From assembly GCA_017979445.1 (NCBI GenBank), contig CM030716.1, forward strand, positions 15,457,443 through 15,521,442: a stretch of DNA of 64,000 nt. The letters run 5' to 3'. The DNA is from Akebia trifoliata (taxonomy: Eukaryota > Streptophyta > Magnoliopsida > Ranunculales > Lardizabalaceae). Below the pieces are notes generated by a model. It ran no database searches, was not told the origin of the DNA, and worked only from the letters and a program-made list of their open reading frames with translations. The translations under genes and the position numbers were made by a program. Shown here one piece after another: positions 11,456 through 24,188 of the stretch. The stretch's first letter is position 1, and each line of letters begins with the position of its first letter.

Positions 11456-14400
11456 TAAATATCAAAGGAAAATACAATACTAGACTCATCTCCCTTGGAC
11501 ACTAATTAGGATTGGTCTTTCATAGGGCGTTTTCATAGTAATATGAGACTGCAAACTTTGGCCTCATATTGAATCTTATATTAGAGTAGTTCAGTTCACC
11601 ATTACACACACCCAATGATAATCTACCTTGAAAATTCTTCTAAAAAAAGATTAGTAAACCTAACTGTTTATTGATTTTTATTGGCTCTAGAATATTTATT
11701 GTGTTTTATACTGGCTCTATGTCTTTTACACAAGTCATTGGGATGTTGGTGTGTTACATATTTATCAAGGATTTTAATATCATTTTCCTAAGTCATTGTT
11801 TAGAGAGGTGTTCTTTTTTCAAATAAAAATTTTGAGTCTAGGGTAACTCCGCCTATGTAATGTTTTCTTTACAATACATTGCCGGTCCCAAGCCCGAATA
11901 CAGGAGGAGGGCCCAATGCATTAGGGGTAACCTTAAAAGAGGGGTTTGATGTTTAATTTAGATGCATTAGAAATGCTTGCGTAATTTAGATGTTTCTTCA
12001 TCATTTTATTTGAAGATAATAAATCTGCTTGTCCTTGTCTATTTCTGTTAGAAATTTTGCTCATCTTTCTTGGCTAATAGAACTGCTCTGTTATTTTATT
12101 TCATGGTAAGCTTCACTGCTAATCAAAATATAACTGCATGTTATATTGTCAGTGGTGGCTTAGTTGTCTAAGGATTGGATATGACCAATTTTCAAGACAT
12201 CAACTGACCTATTAAGTAAGCAAGTGATCATTAAACTCGTATTTTGTCTCTATATCATTCATATCTATATGTCAACATATTTAACCATTAACAATGTTGT
12301 TATAATGGGGGTGTTGTGAGTAGTTGGGTGGTATTGGTAGAGGATAAATATATTAGAAAATGGATAACTAAAAGATGTACAAATATGGGTTTTTTTAATC
12401 AAATGTAATGGCATTTCATTCAATCCCGGAAGAAAAATAGAGGTTGTGAAGACCTAACAGAAAAGAAAATTACTTAGGGAGCCTTCAAACATGACCCCAT
12501 TAATGACCCTTGAAATGCTTGTGAGCTCAAACCAAATAAACAACTTAGTTTTAGTTTCCACAATTTCCTTAAAAGTCTCATATTTTGTTCTTTGTAAGTG
12601 GTACAACAAATTATAAAAGTAAGCATCCCCCAAGAATCTGACCTTTTTCACAGAAGGAGAAATGAGTTCAACTTTGAAACATGCTCAGAGATAATTTTTT
12701 GCTTTTCACAATGGTTAGGCATCTTATCTCGCTATATGTGATGCAAAAGTGCCTGTTGTCAAAAATAATTTGTTAGGAGCATAGACCATGAAATAGTAAA
12801 TGAAAAAGATAGGTTTACAAAGGATTGATACAGGTTTCTTTGGGATCTATTTTGTAAGGGGATTTCTAGAAAGTATCTTCTCAAACAGTGTTGTAGACTA
12901 GAGCTTTCCTGTAATATTTTGGGTTTCTGAAGTTAAACTTGCAATTCCTTTTCCAACATGTTGTGAAATAAAGAAGGAAAACAGAAACTTGAGATGTTAA
13001 AAGGGAAAACTGAAGACTGTTTCTGCTCTCAAGGAAGCTGTTTAAGAAGGAAAGTTCAAGTTAATGAAAAGAAAACATTTTGATTTAAGAAGAAATGATT
13101 TTTTTATTGAAGCGGATCAATGCAAAACTAGATGAATAAAAGGTAAGGACCACATCTTACACTTGAGAATACTTGCTAAGGACTCTAGATTGGGGATGTC
13201 ACTGATGGCAAGAACTTTACCTTTTTTTTTCTAGGTTCATAGATGGATTGTCCAAACATTGCTTTGAAATAGCATACAATATCTTAACTAAATTAAGAAT
13301 GGTATAAACAAAATTGAGAGTGTCATCCATTTTTCTTTTTTTATGCATTAGCATTTTTCTAACTTTTTGATATTTATCAAATCAATGTAGATTCCTTTAA
13401 TAATAAATTATTTTTCAACTTTTGAAATTTACTTTATCGTTTAAATTGCAACACTATAAAATTTGGATTAAAGTAGGGTCTTGGTAGTGACACAGATTTT
13501 CATGCTTCATCTGTTTTTTAATAAATTGTCTCATCCACATCTAAATTGTTATAAAATACGATTAAACACATCAAACACATATATTTCTCATGAACTTGAA
13601 ATAAACAAAGAAAAATCCTAAATTTTGAAATAAAATCATAAGATTGATAAAAATTCTAAATGCATTTTCAAAATCTACGATTACCAATAAGAATCAGAAG
13701 CCTCCTACTTATTTTTGGTCGCTAGAAGTAAAAAAATGTGTCCAAAAATCAAAGCCCCAAGTGTGAAAATCAAGGCAAACTAGACTTAGATACAGTTAAT
13801 TTTAAAAAAAATCTAGTGATTTCGAAGATCTCGATGATGACGCCATTTTTTCCTTCTTCGTTAGAGAATAGATTGGACTCTAAGTCGACGAAATCTTAGG
13901 TTGAAGAGGTCGAAACTCACTTTATGGTTCGACTAGTTTTTGATGAAAAGTGGAAAAGGAGAACAGAAAAAAAATTGATAAGGTGGATTTGTAATGTTTG
14001 ACATCGTAGACAAATTATCCTTCTTCGTCGACAGCCAACAGGGTCCGGATCGCGACGAAAATTCTACACAAAGTGGTTGAAGAACCAATGTTTTTGAGTC
14101 AGCTATGGTTGATGGTTTTTGATGCTTGGAGAAGATAATAAGAAATAAAAGAAAAATATAAATCATTTTTATAAAATAAATGCGGGACGAAATCGATATT
14201 TTTAAATTTGTTTATATATTTTTTTGATAATTCGACTTTCCAAACTCGAAAACTAACAAGTGAATACTCTATTTTTCATAATTTTTCATTGCATACCTAA
14301 TGGTGAGATCAGATTCTTCCAATTCTCGTTCTAAAAAAAATCATTTTTTTTGTCTCGTCGAACATGAAAATTGAAGATTTGTAGTTTTTCTATTTGAACT

Positions 14401-15587
14401 TGAATTTGAGAGTGTTTACAGGTTAAAGTATGTTTTCAGTCATTTTCAAACCAACGGTATGGTCAAATTTCATTAAAAGTGAACATAACAAAATCTGAAA
14501 GTTTTACCCTAAGTCTCACTTTTAGAATTTTCTCAAAATTTCACTATTTGATTTTCCTTGAGATATGAATTAAAAACTCAGGGTATTATAATAGGGTTAT
14601 CACCAAAATTCTATAGAATAAATTACTTTGAAGTGGTTATGTAATTGACATTAACATTAGTACTAAATATAAAAAGTTTGTTTTTGTTTATTTCTTGTTT
14701 CCAATTATAATATTTGATTATAAAGGATTTTCCCCCGAATCCTTAATTTTTTTAGGGATATAGATATTTGTTTTAGTCCTTTCTTCCGCCCTTGCATTCT
14801 TTTCCCCCTTTCAAACTCGGATGTATGTTCTCAGAATTTGTCAAATCGTAAGGATCCAAATATGCTACATGTCGCATCCTGGTACCTTATGAAAAAATCC
14901 TCCACAGTACCCCATCTCGAGGACTTGGGCTTTTGGCTGAGTGCCTCAGATCTAAGTCTTGGCACCAATGACATGTGTCTGATCTTTATTGGTGATATTA
15001 CTCCGAGTCTTACACTTCTAGTCATTAATGTGTTCCATGTTTCCGTGGCATGACCGTTCAAACAGTGCAATGATGGCTTGCCTCAATTTCCTCTTCACCA
15101 ACTTTCACAATTATGTTATTCACGATACCCAATAATAGCGCATTAATTGTTCTTGCCGTGTGTTAAATTCTTATTGTGTAGAAGATCACGCTTGTTCGTA
15201 TCGATCATAATTCGCACATGTAATTAAGGTGGTAACAACTCATGATTATCTTTTTTCCTAGGTCATATTGACCGTTGGTTTATATGACTTATCTCGATGA
15301 TTTTTTGTTTATATAAACCCATTTTCTTTCTCATTTTTCTTTTAGGAATTTTCTCCTTCTCAGATTCTCTCTCCTTTCTTTTTCTTTTCTGGTTTGTGTC
15401 GTGCCCTAGTAGTGGTTGTTTTCTTGTGCTTCTTCCTCCAATCCTCATCATCTATTTGGCATGTTCAACGAGCTCAATCTCTCAACCTCCAATTAAGGTA
15501 ATTCTTCATTGGAGACTATCCACAAGGGTTTACGTTTTTTTTTCCTTTTCACTGCTTCTATTCTCTCCCCGTTTCTAATTTCAACCA
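11456..15587. other. AT-rich intergenic sequence, no gene seen
   Basis: No credible coding region or element boundary was found. Short open frames here are not supported by motifs. About 12380-12660 vaguely resembles a reversed LINE 3' tail. About 14830-15070 is more GC-rich and may be the leader of the broken ORF that follows. Confidence 0.4.
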
Positions 15588-17576
15588 TGACCAAGGAGAA
15601 GTCTCATTCCCCTACTCGCCCTCTGTTGGATGCAATTAGGGATGCTTACAACATCCTTGAAAAGGTCGGGACCTCCTTCACAGCAGAGTCCCTTTTTTTG
15701 CAAAACCTCCCCCCAAACAACGCTATGGTATATTGGGGCTAATTTATGGCAAGCCTCTACGATATGTTAAGTCGGTTACTTCGAGAGGTTCTGAATACAA
15801 TAGGAGATCTCGGGGCCAAATGAGTGGTACCTTTTACTAGCTCATATCCACAATAGAGCATATTAATGATCGACTTGACGAGGATCAAAGACTCGGATTA
15901 CTTAATATCCGAGCTCACTTTACTATGAGAAGATGCCCCAGTAGATTGGGATACTTCTACTTAACAAAAAGGAGAGGGAAAACTCCCTTGTTCATGTTTC
16001 CCAACTCAAATAAGGATTAGTTCCTTTATTCGATCAAACTCATAAGATGTTGGGAGCACATGATCTAGGATGAAGATCCTTCGTCACCTTCAATGCATTC
16101 AATACGACTGGTAAGTCTCCCCTGGATTTTTACAAATTAAAAGGAATTCTCCAACTATTTTTTCCTCTCAATGTGACTTGGTTTTTTCTCGAGTTTCAAA
16201 TTTTGGGAAAAACATGAATTTTCTCGACTAAGTGATCATTACCCATCTCCTATCCAATCGTGTACTTTATGATCGGGTGACCAAGTTTCTTGCCTCCGAG
16301 GGAGGTGAAGAAGAAGAGGTTGTGAGGAGGTCTTCTTTTATACCCCCTACAACGACATCGCGATGACGTCGATGACATGACGTTGTTGAGATCAAACCAT
16401 CCTCCATTCGAGGATTCAAACTAAGGTGGACATCCAAAAGACTACGTGTTTTCCTATCCTACTAACCAATACCACCACTAATAACAATAATGACAACGAT
16501 AAAAATCCCCCCTAACCTCCACTTAAGAAGTTTAAGAGAGGTGGAATTCCAAGCGTAGGTTTTTCGAGGGAAAATCCGAATAAGAAGGAAAATGTTGCCT
16601 CCCACCCTTTTACTTCTCCCATCATCCCTTCTACTGGGCCATGTTTTAGGGGTTTTGACTCGCATGGGCCTCCTTGGGCGATCACCCCTGGGATTGGTGA
16701 TCACCAGATCATTGATTGTCACTCAATGATGTCCAATGTTAGGACAATGCGAGCTATTATAAAAGAAGCTATCCTTCCCCAAGACTAGGTTATAACTAGC
16801 AGTGACTTTTTGGAGGACTTGTCAGGGTTTCTTAATGTTATGTTTCGTGCCTCGGTTGTGGTAAGCCTCAATAAATATTCTTATTTTTTCTCTTTCAATC
16901 TTTTCTGTTCATCCTATTAATCAGATCATGTTTGTTTTGCAGGTTCAACATGGAATTCTCAGGCTTGGTGAATCTCAATGTTCTGTTATCTTTAATAAGG
17001 AAAGGGCTAAAGTTGTCAAGGTGAAGTTTCAAAAAGAGAGGGACAACTTACGGGCCCACGTCAAGAAGGTTAAAAAGGAGCTTGTCATCATTAAGGCCAC
17101 GTTCCAAGCTATGAGAGGGCTACTAGGGATGCCTCTAACTGTATAGGTTACTTGATTGTTCTCAAGAGAAAGCTAGCCAACATTGAGGTGGCCAGCGTGG
17201 AAAGGAAACAGAAGGCCTTGACCGAACAACTAGCCAACTCCTAGGCCAAGATCGACACCTCTGAGGTAGCATGGGAGAATACCTACAACAAATTGAAGGC
17301 CAAACTTGAAAGATCCAGGAAGTTAGTCTCTCATGCCAAATAGACACCATCATTTCCTACGACGACTGATGTTCATGTCCCAACTCCCCCCGTCGTGGTA
17401 AAGTTGGATGATATTGATGATTGCCTACCCTCCTCTAAGGCCACTTATGACAAGGAGCCTCTTATGGATAATCACATTGATCCTATAATATTTAAGCCTG
17501 CCAACGTTGAGCTTCATGGCACCAAGATGGTGAATGATGAGTCGAATGTAGTGGATCCTTATTTTGACCCTGCTTA
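15588..17576 (+). pseudogene. Broken transposon-associated coiled-coil ORF
   Basis: The open start at 15588 (MTKEKSHSPTRPLLDAIRDA) decays after about 50 codons. Recognisable middle pieces follow around 16080-16290. A likely intron lies at about 16861-16942 (GTAAGCC ... TTTGCAG). A Lys/Glu-rich heptad-like stretch, ERAKVVKVKFQKERDNLRAH, runs at 16996-17130, and an acidic tail at 17395-17574. This layout resembles ORFs annotated in plants as 'putative gypsy-type transposon' proteins with C-terminal coiled coils; that is from memory and not secure. Several stops and frameshifts make it non-functional. The copia fragment starts about 80 bp after it. Confidence 0.4.
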
Positions 17577-17659
17577 AGGGCATAAGTTTTTGTACCCCCT
17601 CCCCTTTTGAATGCATTTTTCTTTTAGATATTAATGAAAATTTATTTATTTTTATTGAT

Positions 17660-18805
17660 CCACTTAGTTACAATCCTAGAGAGCCATCCAAACTTCCCTG
17701 TATTGCCTAGATGGAGTCACACAGATCGGGACCATAACGAAAAGTTTCGACAATCAAAAAGAGCAGTGGTGATACGTTGGGCTGAAAAGTTTGCCCCAAG
17801 AGTCGGATGCGAATCCTTAGATTCTGGATTGGTCGTCATTACTTGCTAGAAAAGAAGTAATTTTGGTTTGAAAAGGTCTCATGATCACCAAAAGGCAAAG
17901 GGCCGCCTTAAACAGTAAAGGAGAGGGGGGAACTCTATCACACTATCCAGCCAAACCATTGTAGTCCAATCACAATAGTGTTGCCAATCCAAATAGCAAT
18001 CTATATGAACCAGAAAACAAAAAAAACAATGGACAGAAAAAAGGGGGCAGCCACACCAGCCAGCTTTATCACAAGGAAGTTGTACTTGTAGAACAGCAGC
18101 ACAAAACACCCGCATCACTCTCACACTGGCCTAATCAGCACCATCGCAAGATCACCAACAAAAAGAAAGCTTAGCGCAACCCAACAACAAAAACTCCTAT
18201 TGCAAGCATCATCAAAAAAACAACTTAGAAAAATAGTAGGGGCAGTCCTATCGCATAGTCCAACCAACAGTCCTATCGCATATAACATGGGTTGCCCTCG
18301 CACAATCCAATCAACAGGTCTGTCGCATAGAAAAAGAGCAACCAACCAACAACCAACAACAAAACTATAGCACACCATAGCCAACAATCATATTGCATAG
18401 CCCGGCCCTATCGTACAAAAGAATCCAATTGCATCTTGTGACTAGGTCATCACAAATCTAAAGGTAAAAAAAAGGGAAAACCCCCTAAGGGGAAACCTCC
18501 AACTAAGTTGATGCTACTATGTTCTTGGTCCATAAAAAAAAGAATGAGGAAGAGAAGAGAAGAGCATGACGACAGTGATGAAGCATCAAAAGTCCAAAAC
18601 CAATGAGGAAGAAACTCAATGAGGGGTTGTCGTGGGTCCTCTAGGGCTCTGATACCAAGAAGAATAATAGAAAAGAAATTGTCAATCTCATAATGAGAGC
18701 TTGACAGATATATATATATATATATTAATAAAAGAGTGAATAGACATAAACGCCCTTCCATATAAATAAAACAGAAAAAGAAAAATACAATCATTATTTC
18801 CAATA
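17660..18805 (-). mobile_element. Ty1/copia 5' fragment (copia D): LTR, primer site, leader, start of gag
   Basis: On the minus strand the LTR is 18658-18805, then a primer-binding site (TGGTATCAGAGCC, 18645-18657) matching the 3' end of initiator-Met tRNA, then a leader, then a gag start (about 17700-17820). The gag start matches copia A at 40683-40790 closely (TCGGGACCAT, ATACGTTG). The LTR matches the copia A LTR in layout. Everything downstream of early gag is missing. The leader contains repeated 'CTATCGCA...CC' motifs like those in copia A and B. Confidence 0.8.
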
Positions 18806-19510
18806 ATCTAGGGGAAAAGTTGGAACTATAAAATATTTTAAAAGGTTTTCTCTCCATTTCTCTCTTCTTCTCTCCACTTTTGGAGAAAAAGAAAACTTAC
18901 CTTTTTTTTTCTCTCCTCTTCCCTCAAATTCTTTTCTCTTTTATCCTCACTTAACAATCCAAACAAGAGAAATGGAGAGAAACTCATTTATCTTTTCTAC
19001 TCTTCTATCCATTCCTCTAAATCCAAACATAGCCTTAAAGGAAAATGTAAGATTCAATCACCATTATAAATAAAAAAATGAAAAGATACATTTCTTATAA
19101 TGTAAAAATGGGTAGAGAAAGAGTCATGAGATATAAGAGAGGGGTTTTAGTTTTGATTTAGGAAAAATATGGATGAAATTATTTGCAAATAACTAAAAAC
19201 TTTAAAAGCAAACATGGGATCCAACTAGAATACATGATATCTCCCTAAAAGGAGATCTGTTTGTTGAAAGGCACTAAATCAAACGACTTTAGCCCATCGT
19301 TTTTTCCCATGTTTTCGAGTCTGTCCATTGAACATTTCCTTATAAATATATATATATATATTATTTCGATAAAATCCTAAGCAACATTCTAGACAAAGCA
19401 TTTTGTCTTATATGGGCTAAAAATTTCTGAATGGGCTGATTTTTTGTGAAGATGATTTCTATGATGAGAAAATCATTCTTACAAAAAAATCAATCAATTC
19501 TAAAAATTTA
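18806..19510. other. AT-rich sequence with pyrimidine-rich and inverted segments
   Basis: No gene. It contains TTCTCTCCATTTCTCTC at about 18846 and its approximate reverse complement AGAGAAATGGAGAGAAACTC at about 18968, which could form a weak hairpin. It may be an old MITE, but I could not set its ends. Confidence 0.35.
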
Positions 19511-19515
19511 AACCC

Positions 19516-20980
19516 TGAAAGCACCCTCAATTCATAGGTGCATATTCGTTTTTACTTTTTTGAGAGTCGCCACCTAGTTTTACGGTCTAGGAATCAAAAC
19601 ATGACCCTAAATAGACAAGAATCACATAACTATGCAAAGATTATAGGTACGAGGATCAAATTAAGAGATTGAAAAGTGTTAGGCACCAATCCCACCTGAC
19701 GAAAATCGGTCTCTACCCATCTTAAATATTTATAATGCAAAAATGACTTAGAAATATTAAAAATAATTTTTTTTACTTGAGTGATTGCAACAATTAATTC
19801 TCTCAAAAATTGACATTAAGAGTCCATCATGTGAATCTTTTCATTTTATCTATGTTGTTAGATCTATTTCTGATCTTCTAGATGAAACTTTCTTTTTCTA
19901 GATCTGGATGTTTTATTAACTTTTAAGGATGTTTTAAGAATTTTTGGTTGTTTTTAGGTGAAAAATTAAGGTTTGAGGGTTAGGTATGGACTTAGGACTT
20001 TAGATTTAGGATTTTGGGAAATATTTGGAGGGTTTTAACCTTGGTTTTCTAGGATTTCTCTTGACCTCTGAAATTAGGTGGTCGAGACTCCTTTTTAAAG
20101 TGATTTGTGATAAGATTAGAGTTTGATCAGGTTTCTTAAAGATAAGGTCTATTTCTAATTAATTTGTTAAGTGGTTTAGATAAGATTTTAATTAGGTTTT
20201 ATTTTAATTTTGAATTTTTTGATTTACCTAAAATGAGAATTTTTTTTTTAATTTTGAAGAACCCCTCCAATGGAAGGTTTTTTTATTAAATTATATTTTT
20301 AATTCTTTGGGACCCCTAGTGGAGGGTTCTTTATAAATATCAGGTAGGTCCTACCACCACTTGAAATTTGACCCATGGATTTAATTAATTGAATTTATTT
20401 GTTCAAATTTTTTAACTTGATTTATTAAGATTTTACTTTAAGTTAATTAATATTTAATTATTAGTTTCAGATTTTTGAATTTTAGGGTTGAAAAATTACT
20501 ATTTTGCCTTTAAATGAGATTTTTGCATTGAGATTTGTTTTTCGATATTTTGAAATTAGTTTTTCGTAAGGAATTCAATGAGAGTATTGGTTTGTGTCAT
20601 TTATAGGTTTTTGGCGTAAAATGATCGTAGACTCTGTGAAGGGTATTTTCGTAATTTTTTAAAAATTGGTGAAATAGTTTATTTGATTTTTATTTTATAT
20701 ATTCAAAAAAGATTTTCTAAGCGTAATGTAGTCTCTAGGGATATTCTGACATCAGGGGTATTTTGATAATTTGATCATTTTTAGTGATTTTTCTCGTAAA
20801 ACTCAAGAAGATGATGTCTATGTTTTGTGTTATATTTTTCTAGCGTAATGTGGTTTCTAAAGTTTGATTGTTTGAAATATCTCATCCAAGCTTTGGAAAC
20901 ATATCTAGTAATAAGTAAAAACCGTTCAATCAAGTTGACGAGTTGATTAATCAGGCGAGTGCAAAAATGGGATGTTTACA
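19516..20980 (-). mobile_element. Solo LTR 2 of the Tat-type family
   Basis: On the minus strand it begins TGTAAACATCCCATTTTTGC and ends GGTGCTTTCA, and it matches solo LTR 1 along its length (GAGTCGCCACCTAG, GTGTTAGGCACCAA, TTGACGAGTTGATTAATCAGGCG). It is flanked on both sides by the perfect 5-bp duplication AACCC (19511-19515 and 20981-20985). No internal coding sequence is left. Confidence 0.88.
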
Positions 20981-20985
20981 AACCC

Positions 20986-21918
20986 TAACTTATTACATAT
21001 TGCAGTCCATTAATTGTGAATGTACAGTTTTTGAACATCTAAACGAATGTCTTTTTTTCTTCAATTTATCACTTTAATTGTTCAACTCATGTTGGGCTAT
21101 GAGATATCCTCAGAAGTAAAACCAAAAATAGAAAAAATAAAAAATAACGAAAATTCTAGGACTTTGGGTTGTTTAAAAAAGTATGCCATAACACTAGGAG
21201 TGGAGCATGTAAAGGTCTGTGAGATGAAGTGGTACAATTACTCTCAATGAGAGATTTAAAATATTAAGGCCATTTTTTTATTTGTTTATTTTATGTGGTA
21301 GTACTCACAGAGAATCCACATACCATGATGTTCTGTAGCCCTAATTTCCATTGGAATGTTCATTTAGAAGGTAGGCTTTATCAAATATACTTAGCCACGA
21401 TCCAAGCATAGGTAACATAAATTAATTGAGAACAAAAAGGGAAAAAAATAATAAGAATTTTTTTACCAAAACTAGTAAGATTCTTTTTTGTTTGTGTTTC
21501 CCTCTGACAACTAAGTACCTGGAAAGTTTTGTGAGACTTTTGACTTGTAACTAAGCATTGCAAATGCAAAACATTATAAATTCAAGTAAATATAAATAAT
21601 AGTAAATACAAAACTTTTTGTTTGCGAAATTTTACAAAGTAAACAATCACGGTCGGGCCTCGCTTGTTTGCAATGTAAAAGGCCCATAAAAATTTGGAAA
21701 CATGAAATAATCAGGTGTTTTGCATTTTTCAAATGTTTGGTCGTTCGATTAAGTTGTGGGCCTATCCATAATGTCATGTAAAATCCCACTAAAAAGATCA
21801 AAACTCCACAAAACTTTGTGGTTAAGAAACCACCTCAATTCTTTGTGGAATACATAAGTCGCGCTGGAGCTTCGAGCTTCTCTTTTTTTTTCTCTCTTCT
21901 CTCACTCTGTCTCTTTCT
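20986..21918. other. AT-rich spacer upstream of RFC1
   Basis: No coding motif, terminal repeat or RNA gene recognised. The last 60 bases are pyrimidine-rich (CTCTTTTTTTTTCTCTCTTC) and continue, after the inserted hAT element, into the CT-rich RFC1 leader at about 25000. They may be part of the original RFC1 promoter. Confidence 0.4.
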
Positions 21919-21964
21919 TTTGCATCTAGGGCTGTAAACGGATGCTAATCAAATCGGATGTGGT

Positions 21965-24188
21965 TGTAGACACTCCAATTTGAACGGGCCCTTACTTGAA
22001 AGGGCCCAAAAATAGTAATTTTCCAAAACTTGTCCAACGGGCCTCGATGGCCCGAATCATCAATGTTCGTCGAAATCAAGGCCTCTAACACCTCTCAATG
22101 GGTTAGTAGGTCCACTAAAATGATTCAGCATGCTTCCATCTACACCGCTCCATTTAAAATATCAATTTTCCAACAAAAGGGGCCAATGGACCTCAAAGGC
22201 CCAAATCACTAAAAAGTGACATTTTGATCGAATCGAGGCCCTTAAGACCACACAATGGTCTAAGGGACCCGCCAAAGGGATCGGACCCATCCCATGATGA
22301 CCCAACCTTCACCGCTCCACGCTTACATCCATAAAAAATCGATAAAACCCTTCAACGGGCCTAAAAAGCCCGATTTGCCAACACGTGGCATTTCTAATCA
22401 AATCAATGGTTCAAAAATCACAAAAAAATCAATAAAAATAAAAAATGAGACTTGGGACACCTACCACCTCCTTTACTTTACCGCTCCATCTCCGAATCCG
22501 AAAAAACCTAAGCCCATCTATGGCCCATGAACCCTCAATTCTCCAAAAATCAATTTCTCATCTTAACCCTAACCTAAACCTAATCCCACACCACCTAAAA
22601 ACCTAAAACCTACCCACCCTAAAAAATCCAACCTAAAATGACCCGAACCCAATCCAAAAAACTCCTAACCCTTCCTAAAACCCAAGCCCAATGCCCCTAA
22701 GCCCAAACCCATATCCAATTCATGTCTAACCCACAACCTTAACCCATAAACCATAACCCACATCAACCAATCACTCTTTTACCATCAAAAGGTGACACAT
22801 GTCATCATCCTCTCTCACCTCCTTCATCAAACCAACCACCCATCACTTTTCTCCAAAAAATTAACTACTCACATCACCTTTTCTCTCAAATCAACACATC
22901 AACCCACACCCTCCCCTAACTTACCCTCATTACTCCCTATAAACCTCCATTCTCTTAAATCAAACACCATCAACCAACACTCCCTTAACCTACCCTCATA
23001 ACTCCCTAATCCCTATTCTCTCAAATCAAACACATCAACCCACACCTCCCCCTAACCTACCATCATCATACCTCTTCCTAATCTACCATCATCATTTCCT
23101 ATAAACCCATCTCTACCACCTAAACCTACACCCATTCTCTCAAATCAAACACTCAACCTCTCCTATCAATTAAATCTAAATCTCTAACATCCACACATCA
23201 TGCCACATGTCACCATCTCCTTCAACCTCCCAACCACCCTCTTACACCCTCCATTCTCTTAAAATCAAACACCACTCAATCAACCAACCACCCTCTTAAA
23301 CACCCATCATCTCATCTCACCAAACACTCCACCCAAATGGTTTGGGTAAGATCCAAACCATTTGGATCAAAACACAACCCATTTACCTTCATTACATAAT
23401 TACCCCTCTCCCAACTCCTAATTTCATACCCCCCACCTTTAAAACCTATGTCATTCTCTACTCTCCCAACTTCTCACCCCATTATACCCCCAAATACTCT
23501 CCCAACACCTATAAATACCCCTCCTCTCCTCCCAAAAATGGTTACCAAGTCTCCTTAAAAAATCTACTCACCCCTCTTCTACTCTACTACTCTCTCATAC
23601 CACCTTCTAAAAAGTAACTTCACTCACATACTTCACTAAGAACTCAAGAGAATTCAAGAAAAGAAGAAGAAGAAGAAAAAAAGAAGATCAAGTGTACAAG
23701 GTGGGTTCGAAGCACACCCCCCTCTCAATCCTTTCCTTCTCCCTCTTCTAATATCCCCTCCTTCTCATTTATTTTTATTTTAAATGAATGGACCCCAAGG
23801 CTAAAGGTTCATAGGGGTCATTTCCATCAATGAAATGACCCTATGATCAAGCCGAAAATGAACCCCTATCTAGGGTACAAAATGCACACACATGGCACTT
23901 TGTTTTCTTTAAATTTTTAAATCAAAATGACCGAGTAATTTGAGGTTACCGTCACTTGGCGGGGAGAAAAGGGTGCCTAACACCTTCCCTTTTCTCCAAC
24001 CGAACTGCTTACCCGAATCTCAAGGTTTGATTACCTTTATCCATCGTGAGTCACCAAAATGTCAAAAATGGCCATTTTTTGAAAATGTACATCGGGTGAC
24101 CATTCACACCCACTTACAACTTGAATGGTGGCGACTCCAAAATTTTAGTAGATGTGGCCGTCGTAATGACGAAAATCACGTAGCTACA
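21965..24188 (+). mobile_element. Solo LTR, Tat/Ogre-like, same direction as RFC1
   Basis: It starts TGTAGACACTCCAATTTGAA and ends CACGTAGCTACA, with the perfect 5-bp duplication GTGGT on each side (21960-21964 and 24189-24193). The block GAATGGTGGCGACTCC near 24124 is typical of this LTR type. Its U3 part (22561-23640) is almost free of G on this strand. A TATA box lies at 23510-23517. It belongs to a different family from solo LTRs 1 and 2. No internal region remains. Confidence 0.85.
23510..23517 (+). promoter_or_regulatory. TATA box of the solo LTR promoter
   Basis: TATAAATA within CACCTATAAATACCCCTCC, the strongest TATA context seen upstream of RFC1. Transcription would begin about 30 bp downstream and run toward RFC1, about 2.1 kb away. 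Activity is inferred only. Confidence 0.55.

Noticed and set aside
11871..11935. GC-rich block with CCGGTCCCAAGCCCGAATAC
   Set aside because: It resembles a motif I have seen repeatedly in plant genomes, but I cannot name it or show a boundary or structure, so no feature is called.
22792..23617. Pro/Ser/Thr-rich open frames on the + strand
   Set aside because: Stops are rare here because the strand nearly lacks G; it is LTR sequence.
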